DNA of 64,000 nt, taken from Oikopleura dioica (Eukaryota; Chordata; Appendicularia; Copelata; Oikopleuridae). The notes beneath the pieces were generated by a model. That model saw only the letters and a list, made by a program, of their open reading frames with translations, was not told where the DNA came from and did no database searches. The stretch is taken from positions 10,917,001-10,981,000 of the forward strand of contig OU015567.1 in NCBI GenBank assembly GCA_907165135.1. The letters run 5' to 3'. How positions within the stretch are numbered: the first letter of the stretch is position 1; each line of letters begins with the position of its first letter. The position numbers and the translations under genes are program-made. Positions 26,326 to 36,604 of the stretch are shown one piece after another.

Positions 26326-26430
26326 CGCATATCGGGGTCTGTAATTCTTCTAAAGCGGGTATCATGTCTGCAAGATCTTGAAGAGATAGCTGACCTAAAC
26401 CAAAAACGAGCCGAAGGTATTTACGCTAGC
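26326..26430. promoter_or_regulatory. Bidirectional promoter interval between CAPN7 and SLBP
   Basis: Only 105 bases separate the two divergent start codons, so the genes probably share a promoter. No TATA box is obvious. An AG lies two bases before the SLBP ATG (GCTAGC|ATG) and could be a trans-splice acceptor. Confidence 0.45.
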
Positions 26431-26963
26431 ATGAGTTCAAATCACAAAAACCCATTTCTGACCGACACGGAAAAAGAAACAGACCCAGAGGTCCTGAAAC
26501 GAAGAGAGGTAACAGAATCCACTAGAGCAGATACTTCACATCCCTTTAGAAACAGATTGAATACGGGAAAATAACTGAAAGATATCAAGAATATATTGAA
26601 GCTGTTCCTAAGAACGAACGAAAATACTGGCAGCCAAGAACTCCCAGTAAGAATAAGATTATTGACTGTGAAAATATACTTTCGCTTAGAAAAAGACCAG
26701 GTCACTCCTCGACGAATTTTCGACGGAGAAGTTCAGGCCTGGAAGAAGAAATTGCACTACTGGAATGATAAGGATGAGTGTACCAAAATAATTCCGAAAG
26801 GAAAGGGTGCTGGGAGAAAGTAAGCAATTCTAGTGTTGGCTAAATTTACTATTTTTTTTCTTTTAGACGCGAATGGAAGCCAAAAGATTCATCGCCCGAG
26901 GAAGAAAAATCTGCAAAACGTCAGAAATATCCGTCCGAAAGAAATGATGATCGAAAACTTTAA
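26431..26963 (+). CDS. SLBP: Histone RNA stem-loop-binding protein, minimal form
   Basis: Four exons fit in frame: 26431-26508, 26550-26646, 26690-26819 and 26867-26963, giving about 133 residues. The product is little more than the RNA-binding domain: ETDPEVLKRRE-KQIEYGK, YQEYIEAVPK, then PRTPKK and PRRIFDGEVQAWKKKLHYWND. This aligns without gaps to the human domain, including the TPNK element (here TPKK) and SRRSWD (here PRRIFD). SLBP binds the 3' stem-loop of replication-dependent histone mRNAs and is needed for their processing and translation. The long N-terminal activation region of vertebrate SLBP is absent. A short charged tail follows the domain. Upstream coding exons cannot be excluded. 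Confidence 0.88.
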
Positions 26964-27497
26964 ATTTTCTGCCCCGAAAACACAAAATAGAGTTTCTAGT
27001 TCCATTCCTTCGATTTCTTCAGCACTCTTCATTTTCTATTTTCTCACTCGCGCATCATTCTGAACAAATTAATATCAAAATATCAGTCAAATGGCATAAA
27101 AACGCATCAAATTAATAATTGATAATATTGACTGTAGTTCCGAAGTCCCCGTTGCTGTGCGTTTGCGCGCGCTTTTCAAAATCGGCCACCGCCGATTGGC
27201 TCAGCTCGCCAAGGATCAATTTTTCGAGACTTTTTCCAGAGACACCTTCGATATCTCCTCTGTTTTACGCAGAAATCGTTCATATCATATGATTGACAAA
27301 TCAAAATTATATTCACCAAATCCGGGTGAAAATGACAAAGATAAGAATGATGTTATATCATTTTGTCTATTTTGACCATTTATCGGCGGAATTATTATAT
27401 AAAATGTAAATTTATCGCGGATATCCTGTTTCCTGATGCTGATTAGAGTCAGATGACCGAGTTGCGTGATGTTACATAAATAAAAACGGAATTTTTC
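26964..27497. other. SLBP-SF1 intergenic region
   Basis: No coding signal was recognised. It ends in a pyrimidine-rich acceptor (TTTTTCAG, AG at 27498-27499) just before the SF1 ATG, which looks like a spliced-leader acceptor. Confidence 0.4.
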
Positions 27498-27503
27498 AGA
27501 CAA

Positions 27504-29458
27504 ATGTCGGTGGCACCGAAACGGTCGCGTTTCTCCGACCGTCCGGAAGATTCCGGCGTCGGTGGAAAAGTCGCAAAGACAGAGTCAACTCCGAGTTGGT
27601 TGAAACCATCATCCGGATCCGATTCGCTCCCTTCTTCTGGCTCTAACAATGCCTTGGCGCTCATGCCTCTTTCTGGCGGTCTTTTGCCGAAACCGGACAA
27701 GCCAAAGTTGACTAAAGAAGAAAGAAGAGCGCTTAGGAAGAAGAAATGGTCGACAGATACTGTCAGGTAGCTTTTTTCTTTCAAGACCATTTCTGGATAT
27801 TCTGGAATATTCTAGCATTACTGGTATTTCTACAAACATGCCATCAGATCTCACCCCCGAGCAACAAAAGATCTACATAAAACAGCTCGAAATCGAAGAA
27901 ATCACAAAGAGACTGAAGTCAAATGATCTTGGCATTCCAGCTGATCCTACTCAACGGTAAAAAATCATTGCTTACAGGCTTTTTACTAGCATGATTTTTA
28001 GCTCTCCGTCTCCCGAGCCGGTGTATTCATCAGATGGAAAACGACTGAACACGAGAGAAATCCGAACAAAGAGAAAGTTAGAGGATACGAGACATCAACT
28101 TATTACTCAGATGAAGGAGCTCAATCCTCACTACATGCCGCCAAGCGACTACAGAGCGCCCAATGTGAGGGTTCAAGAAAGAGTGCTCATTCCGCAAGAT
28201 GAGCATCCAGGTATACCTTAATTTTTTTGCTTATTCTTAACTCTCGTTTGTCAGGAATCAATTTTGTTGGCTTGCTCATCGGCCCACGAGGAAATACTTT
28301 GAAGAAAATCGAAACAGAACATCAATGCAAGGTCATGATCAGAGGAAAAGGATCGGTGAAAACGCAGAGCCAGAGCTTTATCTCCCGTCCTCTACCAGGT
28401 ACACAAAAGAACTAAACCCTGAATCTACGACTTTTCAGGCGAGGATGAGCCTCTTCATGCTTTGATTTCTGCGAATTGCCAGACATCAGTAGAAGATGCG
28501 ATCAGAACGATCCGACAGATCATCAAGGACGCGATTGAAAACCCAGAAGGACAAAATGACTTGCGAAAGACGCAGTTGATGGAGCTTGCTCGACTCAACG
28601 GCACCTTGAGAGAAGGCTTCGAACCAAAGGAGAACTCCTGGCTCAAACCTGAGAATCAAACGATCACGAACCAGTTGGTTTGCACTAAGTGTGGTGGAAG
28701 GGGACATATTTCCGGCGATTGTCGATCTGGCCATACTGGAAACGAGAAGCTTGTCAATAGGTAAAAATCCCGGGGAACTTCAATGATCATTGTTTCATTC
28801 GTAGAGCGATGGATACCGAATACGAGGCACTCATGGCGGAACTCGGAGGCGGAAAGAAAGGACCATTGTCACAGCCACGTAGTGGATTTTCAACTCAAAA
28901 CTTCCACGGAACTGCTAACATTCAACGAGTAAGCGTAAAACATCATCGAGCCTGTACTCATCTTCCATTTAGCTTGATACTCCTCAGCAGCAGTATCAAC
29001 AATCGTCTGGCTACGGTTCTGGACGGGACTTTAGTGGTGGTTCGCGAGACAATGGAGCGTCTGGATGGTCGAATAATCCTGCAGGTAAGACAGACTATTC
29101 TTCGAGCACATGTTATGTTTTTGTAGACATTTACAACCGTGGACCTCAAGCCGCCGGGGCATACGGCGGAGCTAGCGGTGGTGGAGGCTCTGGCTTGGTG
29201 ACTCCTGACCAGTATAAAGCCCAAAAGACCCAAATGAATCCTAACGACCCGATGCAGCAACAAATGATGATGATGAATATGGTAACAGCATATACATAAC
29301 CTATATGATTATGAACACGCTTACCACTAATCGTTTAGCGTTAAGAGACCTCCATCTCAGCAGCTATAAATTAAAGAAATCTTGAACCCCTTCTTAAAAA
29401 ATTCTAGATGATGGGCATGCAGGGACAAATGCCACCCCCACCTCCGCCACCAGAATAA
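27504..29458 (+). CDS. SF1: Splicing factor 1 (branch point binding protein)
   Basis: Nine exons join in frame: 27504-27766, 27816-27956, 28002-28210, 28255-28398, 28439-28760, 28805-28928, 28973-29084, 29127-29281 and 29408-29458. In order: a basic RKKKW element matching the U2AF65-ligand motif, the helical LTPEQQ segment, SPSPEPVY (kinase-regulated Ser-Pro pair in the family), the KH-QUA2 region ([34 protein letters not shown]) and one CCHC zinc knuckle ([14 protein letters not shown]). SF1 recognises the intron branch point with U2AF in the early spliceosome. The Pro-rich C-terminus is reduced to a short PPPPPPPE end, much shorter than in vertebrates. It is first of a same-strand series of RNA-processing genes. 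Confidence 0.96.
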
Positions 29459-30288
29459 TCTAACAATAACTCCGTCTCCATCCTCTTTAGCTCGACAAGG
29501 ATCGTCACTTTGGAAGAAGAAATTCTAACCAAATATTCTCATTTACTGTTTTAGGTTTTTAAATTGTTCTAACCTAAAAGTTTTTTTAGCTCAATCCAGT
29601 GTATAGGTTCCATTTCATCACTCTTGCATCATTTACTTTTTGTTAACCTTTAGGGCGTCCTTTTGATGATGCGGATAAAAAACGTCAGCAACTCTGGCTG
29701 TTCAAATTTTTTTACAGATGAAACTTTGACTTTCACGCGTTTTTTAAATAATAATGTTCGTTTTGAGGCTCCTAAAAGGATATCTCATTTTTCCATCTTT
29801 TAGCTATTAAACTAGTTTAATAACTTATTGATAACCTGAGTCAATGAAGTCAGGTCTTATGATGGTATAAACTCCCCTTTGAATGTCCCACATTTGACTC
29901 CTTTAGCTCAATTTACGTTACGTCACCTTAACGCGTCGCTTTTCTTCATAACTTATTTTAGATCTAACAGATTCAGTACCGTAGTGTTGAGTCAACTCGT
30001 ATGGCAGCTGTTGAACTGGTCTGAGCAAGAGTCCGGAACGACCTTCAGTTGGTAGGAAATCTAAATATTCTGTCAGACATTATTTACTTTAAGGCGCCGC
30101 TGTACATCTGTTCATACCGGACTGCTCGTTTGTGGATTATTTTCTGTAGGGTTTTAACAGTGCTCAAGCCAAACTGCTAGACAGATCCCTCCACGCAAAC
30201 ATCTTGAATTTTTGTCTCCGGGGTCACGGGAGACGGCCTGAGCGCTGCTAAGACCAGTCGACGGGAATCTAACAGTTCTCGTCTCAGA
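29459..30288. other. SF1-MRPL14 intergenic region
   Basis: 830 bases without a supported exon, presumably the SF1 3' UTR followed by the promoter for the next gene group. It ends with CGTCTCAG one base before the MRPL14 ATG. Confidence 0.4.
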
Positions 30289-31029
30289 ATGATACGTTCC
30301 GTCGGTGCGGCCGCCATACGATGCTCTGCCACGAGGCAATTCTCATCGTCACAGACGGCTAGCTATTATAAACTCGACAACTTTGGTCGTCCGCTGAATC
30401 AAATCCCCGAGTGGATCGATGAAGGTGTTGCGTTGCCTTTTCCCGGTGCTCAAACGACTATAAGATCGCAGAAATTCAAAAAGCAGTTCCGTAAAAATGT
30501 AAATATAGATTTGGTCTACCTGAAATTTATATTTATTCTAGTCTGTCGTCCGAACTTCTGGATTGAACATCGTCGACAACTCAAAATACAGCGCGAATCA
30601 GCAAGAAACGGAGCCTCGTTTTGTAAGCAGCTACCGTAAACGTAAGCTGCCGTCATCAACCCTCATCACTCATGTCATTTTCAATAGAAAGACGATACAA
30701 TAACGGAACAGTTGGGGATTTAGTCTTGGTATCAGTTGGGGCAGAATTCAAACGAGGGCTGATAATTGGAATGTCGAAGCATCACAAAACTTTCAGACCA
30801 TATTTTGATAAGAATAATGTTGTTTTATTGAACGACGATGGATCACCCGCTGGCACGCGAATTTTAGCGCCTGTTCCATCTTGGTTCAAAGATCCCAAAG
30901 GTGAAGTAACCCCTCAAAATCAATTTAATAAGTCTTTTAGAAATAAAACGAATCGAAGCACAAGGACAAGTCTGTAATATGGATGTACAAATGAATAAAT
31001 TAATCGCCATCACTGGCACCTTCATCTAA
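30289..31029 (+). CDS. MRPL14: Mitochondrial ribosomal protein uL14m
   Basis: Exons 30289-30498, 30542-30641, 30688-30900 and probably 30941-31029. The start has a mitochondrial-type leader (MIRSVGAAAIRCSATRQFSS). The core matches uL14m: GLNIVDNSKYS, NGTVGDLVLVSVG, FRPYFDKNNVVLLNDDGSP and GTRILAPVPSW. It belongs to the large subunit of the mitochondrial ribosome. The end of exon 2 has two possible donors six bases apart. The last intron (30901-30940) is also uncertain, because reading through gives an alternative stop at 30977. An AG one base before the ATG (30286-30287) looks like a spliced-leader acceptor. PRPF31 starts 93 bases after the later stop. Confidence 0.87.
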
Positions 31030-31121
31030 ATACACTCACACAACAAGGTTGTACAATCTTTCTTATAAAATTGACGTTCGTTGTTATTCAGACAAAGCGT
31101 CGCCTGTAGGTCGAGACGAAA

Positions 31122-32942
31122 ATGGCAACGTTGGCCGATGAATTTCTCGCTGATTTGGAGGACGATGAAGAAGATGTCATCGATGAGATGGAGTTGGAAA
31201 ACGCCCAGAGTTCTGGAGTTAAAAGCGAGCCCGGTGCTGTTAAGGTGAATGCGGCAGCATGGATGCCGTATAACTAACGGTAAATCTAGACGGAACCAGA
31301 CGTAAAAATGGAAAATGTCCAGAGCATCGACGACATTGACTCGGTAACTAACCTCCTACAATCATCAGAATTCCATGATTACATGGCTCAAATCAAGGAA
31401 AGAGTCGGTGAAAATCCAAAGCCGTGGTTCGGTCTTATTGAACAGAATCCGGAGTATCTTTTGGTTGTCAAAGCCAATGAGCTCTGTTCTAAGATTGATG
31501 ATGAGATTGCAGTTGTTCATAAATTCGTACAGGACATGTACGCTGCGAGGTAAGTCTAAGCTCGAGCAAATTCCTTCGATAACAATGCCGCTAGATTTCC
31601 AGAGTTGCCAGAAACCATCCCCGAGCCTTCTGTTTACCTTAAAACCGTGGCAATTCTTGGAAACGACATCGAAGCCGGGATCAAAAAGCTCGGAGACGTC
31701 CTCTCCTCTCAGACAATTCTTATTGTAACTGTCACAGCGTCCACAACTTCAGGAGTCAAAATAGAAGAAGAAAAACTCGGACCCCTTCGTCGAGGCTGCG
31801 AAGTAGGCACGCAACTTTGTGAAGCGAGAGAACTCATCCTTGAATTTGTCGAGTCCAGAATGGAATTCATTGCCCCGAACGTCTGCCGCATCGTGGGCCC
31901 TGGAATCGCAGCGAAGGTGACTGCTCAAGCTGGTGGAATGACGGCCTTGACGAAAATGCCGGCTTGTAATATCATGCTGCTGGGGAAAGAAAAGAAATCA
32001 TTGCAGGGCTTCTCGAAACTCAACATGTTGCCGAACACTGGATTCGTCTTTTATGCTAAACTTGTCCAAGATCTGCCGCCTGAGTTTAGAAAGAAAGCTG
32101 CCAAATTGGTGAGTCATGCAAAAATTTGTGAAACAATCGAACGTAACAAAAAATTTAGGTCGCGTCCAAACTCACTCTTGCGGCACGGGTGGATTGTTTT
32201 CACGAAGCCGAAGACGGCTCAGTCGGAAAGAATCTGCTAGAGCAAATTTATGAAAAGTTCGACAAATGGCAAGAGCCTCCACCAGTCAAGCAGACAAAGG
32301 TGAAGATATTGTGTATCCGGCCAGTATTTTATTGATTATACCTTAGGCTTTGCCAGTTCCACTTGAAGCTCCACGCAAAAAGCGAGGAGGTCGCAGAGCC
32401 CGGAAGATGAAAGAGCGAATGGGCATTACAGACATGCGTAAATTGGCAAATCGAGTCAATTTCGGCGAGATCGAAGATGACGTTAATCAAATGAACATCG
32501 GCGAAGGTCTCGGCGCGCTCAACGCGAAGGGTGGTGCTAGCGGAAAAGTTAGAACCGCAGCCGTTGACAAGAAAACACAGGTGAGTGTCTACTCGACTGC
32601 ACATCCTTACCCCTTTTCTTTAGGTCCGGATTTCTAAAGCACTCCAGCAAAAACTCGCGAGAAACAACGCTGCGATGAACTCAAGCGGCTTAGCTTCAGT
32701 TTTTCCATCTGGAGGGAGGACAACTGTTGGAAGGTAAGCATCACTGTTTCTCCTTACGGTACAAATTATCTGAGATTAACCTCTGATTCAGAGACAACGC
32801 AAATGGTATGGCATCATCAGTTGCGTTTACCCCACTCAAGGGACTCGAGATCATCAATCCCAACGCCTGTGAAAAACGAGAAGAGTCAAACAAGTATTTC
32901 TCTGATGAAAGCGGTTTCACATCGATCAAGCCTAAAATTTAA
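31122..32942 (+). CDS. PRPF31: U4/U6 snRNP protein Prp31
   Basis: Seven exons fit: 31122-31244, 31290-31549, 31595-32108, 32159-32299, 32347-32580, 32624-32733 and 32792-32942. An acidic N-terminus precedes the coiled-coil/NOSIC region (PWFGLIEQNPEYLLVVKANEL) and the Nop domain (FVESRMEFIAPNVCRIVGPG, GGMTALTKMPACNIMLLG, VFYAKLVQDLP). The C-terminal PRPF31 domain has PRKKRGGRRARKMKERMG and ends FTPLKGLEIINP-like. PRPF31 bridges 15.5K-bound U4 snRNA and U6 and is essential for tri-snRNP assembly. The AG of TTATTCAG at 31090-31091 is a likely trans-splice acceptor. Confidence 0.96.
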
Positions 32943-33098
32943 AATTCTAATCATACTGCCATTTGATTTCTACGTATTATTGAAACTCCCCGTCCAAAAA
33001 GAATTCAAGCTATATTTTCTAGAATTATTTGTCTCCTACAATCATGCTACTGTCAAAAAGCTCAGATTCACTCTTTTCAGCCAAGAGATTAGTTCAGA

Positions 33099-35155
33099 AT
33101 GGCCGCTATAAAGAACTTGAACCCAAAAGCCGAGCTTGCTCGAAATCACCAGGCCCTTGCCATCAATATTTCCGCCGCTCGTGGTCTGCGCGATGTCATG
33201 AAGACCAACCTCGGCCCCAAGGGAACGATGAAAATGCTCGTTTCCGGCGCTGGCGACATCAAATTGACAAAGGACGGCAATGTGCTTTTGAATGAGATGC
33301 AAATCCAGTCACCTCCTGCTATGCTCATCGCCAAGTGCGCTACTGCTCTTGATGACACTGTCGGTAGGTTATAACTAGACTGTTTTTTTTTTATTACACA
33401 TTGACAATTTGACATTGTAAATTTGCGCAAATCTTAGCAGAATTACGTTATTGGCATCTTCGGGTTTCGACTGTGAGGATGTTGATGACGCCATGGGACA
33501 TGGCACTCTGAACGTTATAAGTGACCTTTAATTATAGGCGACGGAACTTCTCAGCTTATTTGCTTCATTGGCGAGCTTCTGAAGCAAGCTGATGGACATA
33601 TCGCTGATGGAGTTCATCCGAGACTCATCAACGATGGCTTCAGACTCGCATCTGTTGAGGCTAAAAAGGCGCTTGAAATTATCGCTGAAAAGAAGGAAAT
33701 CAATCGAGACCTCCTCCTTCAGGTACAGTTCACCCAAAAAAACAATGATGCTACTTCTTTTTCTAGGTCGCAAGAACGAGCCTTCGAACAAAACTTGATG
33801 CAGAGCTCTCTGAGAAGCTGACAGAAGCTGTTGTCGATGCTATCCTAGCTATCCAGAAAGAGGGTGAGGAGATCAACCTTCACATGGTCGAAATCATGGA
33901 AATGCAGCACAGATCTGCCATGGACACTCAACTCATCAAAGGTTTGCGAATGCTACCTACTAGCATTGATTATTCTAAATAGGTCTCGTTCTCGATCACG
34001 GAGCTCGACATCCCGACATGCCAAAGCGAAGTGAAAAGTGCTTTATTCTTGCCGCCAATGTCTCCCTCGAGTACGAAAAAACCGAGGTCAACTCTGGCTT
34101 CTTCTACAAAACCGCTGAGGAGCGAGAAAAGCTCGTCAAGGCCGAGCGTGCTTTCACCGATCAAAAAGTGCAGAAAATAATCGATTTCAAGAAACAGGTC
34201 TGCAAAGACGAAGGCGAGGGTGAAGCCTCCTTCATCTTGATCAACCAGAAGGGTATCGACCCCATCTCTCTTGATGCGCTTGCCAAAGGTTAGGTCTTCA
34301 ATGCTTTCAAAACTTGACTTTTACTTTCAGAAAACATTGTTGCTCTACGACGAGCCAAGCGACGTAACATGGAGCGATTGGCACTCGCTTGTGGTGGACA
34401 TGCTCAGAATTCGGTCGATGACCTCACTCCTGACTGCCTTGGAAAAGCTGGACTCGTTTACGAAGCTGTCTTGGGCGAGAACAAATTTACTTTTGTCGAG
34501 GATTGTGTCAACCCACAGTAAGTCCAGAAGTTTCTTTATGAAACTGAACTTCTATTCAAGGTCTGTCACTCTTCTGATCCGAGGTCCCAACCGACACACC
34601 ATTGCACAGATCAAAGATGCCATTCGAGATGGTCTTCGAGCGGTCAAAAACTGCATTGATGACAAGCAAGGTACATTTCGAATCAGAATTTTTGATATAG
34701 ATAATCAGCCGTTAAACCATCTTTAGTCGTTCCTGGAGCCGGTGCCTTCGAAATCGCTTGTCACCAGCATTTGATCGAGTACTCCAACACCGTCAAAGGT
34801 CGACAGGCTCTTGGTGTCCGGGCCTTTGCCGAGGCGCTTTTGGTTGTTCCCAAGACTTTGGCGAACAACTCTGGTCACGATCCAATGGATGTTGTCGTTA
34901 CTCTCCAGGTATGCATATTCATTGATAGTCATTTCTAATGCTGCTTCAGTCAGAAACACGAATGAATAAAGAGGCGATGGGCGTTGATCTTCAAACAGGC
35001 GAAGCAATCATCCCTGGTGATGAGGGCATTTGGGACAACTATTGCGTCAAAAGCAGATTCTCGACTCCGCGACCGTCATCTCCGAGCACTTCCTCCTCAT
35101 CGATGAGATCATGCGAGCCGGTTTAGCGACGCTCAAGGCTGGCCCAGCCCAGTGA
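33099..35155 (+). CDS. CCT6A: T-complex protein 1 subunit zeta (CCT6)
   Basis: Eight exons fit: 33099-33363, 33538-33722, 33767-33941, 33983-34288, 34331-34517, 34561-34670, 34727-34908 and 34950-35155. Group II chaperonin signatures are intact: [25 protein letters not shown], the ATP-binding GDGTS, and the C-terminal [12 protein letters not shown]6 is one of eight subunits of the cytosolic CCT/TRiC ring that folds actin and tubulin. The last 34 codons need one extra A in the run at 35049-35052 (A4, where A5 would encode [15 protein letters not shown]). As written the frame would go out before the stop at 35153-35155. This is a probable assembly error. The ATG is preceded by TTCAG|A, a spliced-leader-type site. 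Confidence 0.96.
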
Positions 35156-35447
35156 TTACAGTAAATTGTACTGTAATCACAGTGCCTTAGAGTTTTCCAC
35201 TACAAAACTTACACCGTCTACTTCACTTTCACCGATGACCTGTCTGTCTACTACGCGTTAGATTTTTATTTACTACTATACCAATTCAATTCCATCTTTT
35301 CTTAGAATATTGAAAACTTCCTGAACATGTACCTTTATTAGTTCAATACACTTGTTTTTTGTCCAAAATACTTTAAAATTGCTGTATAAAAACTGCTATT
35401 TTAAAAATTATTGTTGTCTTATTATTTATTCTCGCTTATCAGAACGG

Positions 35448-36394
35448 ATGATATCGCGTATTTCTTGTCAGTCTGTCAGGTCCTTCCAGACTTCGCGAAA
35501 CCTATTCAAGCGTATTCGAAGCCCTCGAAACCAGCAAAATGTGCTCAATGAAACTGTAAACTCGGTCCCTGGGCGTGCTATTCCCGGCTACTCTGTCGGT
35601 GCCAAGATAGCCGCGGGAGCATCTGCATGTGGCCTTGGCGGGCTTGTCTTTTACGGGCTTAACCTTTCCAATGAAAACAGAGCCGTCGACCGTGCTTCCT
35701 ACTGGCCCCAGTATATCAAGGACAGAATTTCCTCCACCTACAACTATCTCTTCCAGAGTCTCTTCGTCACTGGTGCTGCTGCGTATGGAGCGCTCCGTTC
35801 GCCTATGATCATGGGTCTCGCTAGCCGTGGAGGGATCATGGCTTTTGTGGCAACCCTCGCCTGCATGATCGGGCTTCAAATGGGCGTTCACGCGTCGCCC
35901 TATGTTCCTGGCGAATTCAACGCGCAGAAGAAGGCCTTCTGGGCCCTCCACGCAACTTTCATCGGATGCATGATGGCTCCTCTTGTTGCCATGTTTGGCG
36001 ATGTCGTCGCTCAAGCAGCCCTGTACACTGGCGGCCTTGCTGGTGGCATTTCCGCTCTCGGCTGGGTGGCTCCCTCCAAAGATCAATTCAATATGATGAC
36101 CCCACTCGCCATGGGCATGGGACTCGTTCTGGTTGCTGCTATGGCTTCTCCATTTTTAGTCCAACTTCTCCAGCTGGTGGAGCGCTCTTCTCATTCGTTC
36201 TCTGGGGCGGAATGATCCTCTCCGGCGGACTCATGTTCTTCCACACCCAAACCATGCTCAACAAGGCAGAACGACATCCTCTCCATCACCCTAAAGCTTA
36301 TGATCCTATCTCGGCCTCCATGGGAATGTACATCGCAATGGTGAACATGTTCCAGCGACTGCTCTTCATCCTCGGAACAAACAAGAGAAAGTAA
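35448..36394 (+). CDS. GHITM: Growth hormone-inducible transmembrane protein (TMBIM5/GHITM)
   Basis: A single exon encodes a mitochondrial leader (MISRISCQSVRSFQTSRN) and the multi-span BAX-inhibitor-motif domain: YIKDRISSTYNYLFQSLFVT, MGVHASPYVPGEF and, after the frame break, GGALFSFVLWGGM and HHPKAYDPISASMGMY. The family member GHITM sits in the inner mitochondrial membrane, shapes cristae and has been linked to ion exchange. The frame breaks in the T5 run at 36153-36157. Six T would read ASPFFSPTSPAGG and keep the whole domain in frame, so an assembly error is the simplest reading. ATCAG at 35438-35442 lies five bases before the ATG. Confidence 0.92.
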
Positions 36395-36568
36395 ATTTGA
36401 AGTTCAAGTGATACCATCGATGTTTCTGATCACACTTTATTCAACCCACTGAAAAAACGCTCCACGTTCACGGATCAATGTATAAAAATTTCATATTTTA
36501 ACCAGTATTGATGTCTTTAATTCTCCTTTCGTTAAACTGTTTCCACAGAGTTACAAACTGAAAAATAT

Positions 36569-36574
36569 AATAAA
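36569..36574 (+). terminator. Poly(A) signal of GHITM
   Basis: AATAAA in an A-rich stretch 175 bases after the GHITM stop and 31 bases before the PRPF3 ATG. Confidence 0.4.
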
Positions 36575-36604
36575 AAAGAAGTTATTTATATTTTTGGTAT
36601 AAGA

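Noticed and set aside
35502-36086. 194-codon minus-strand frame opposite GHITM
   Set aside because: Antisense shadow of a conserved coding exon with biased codon use.
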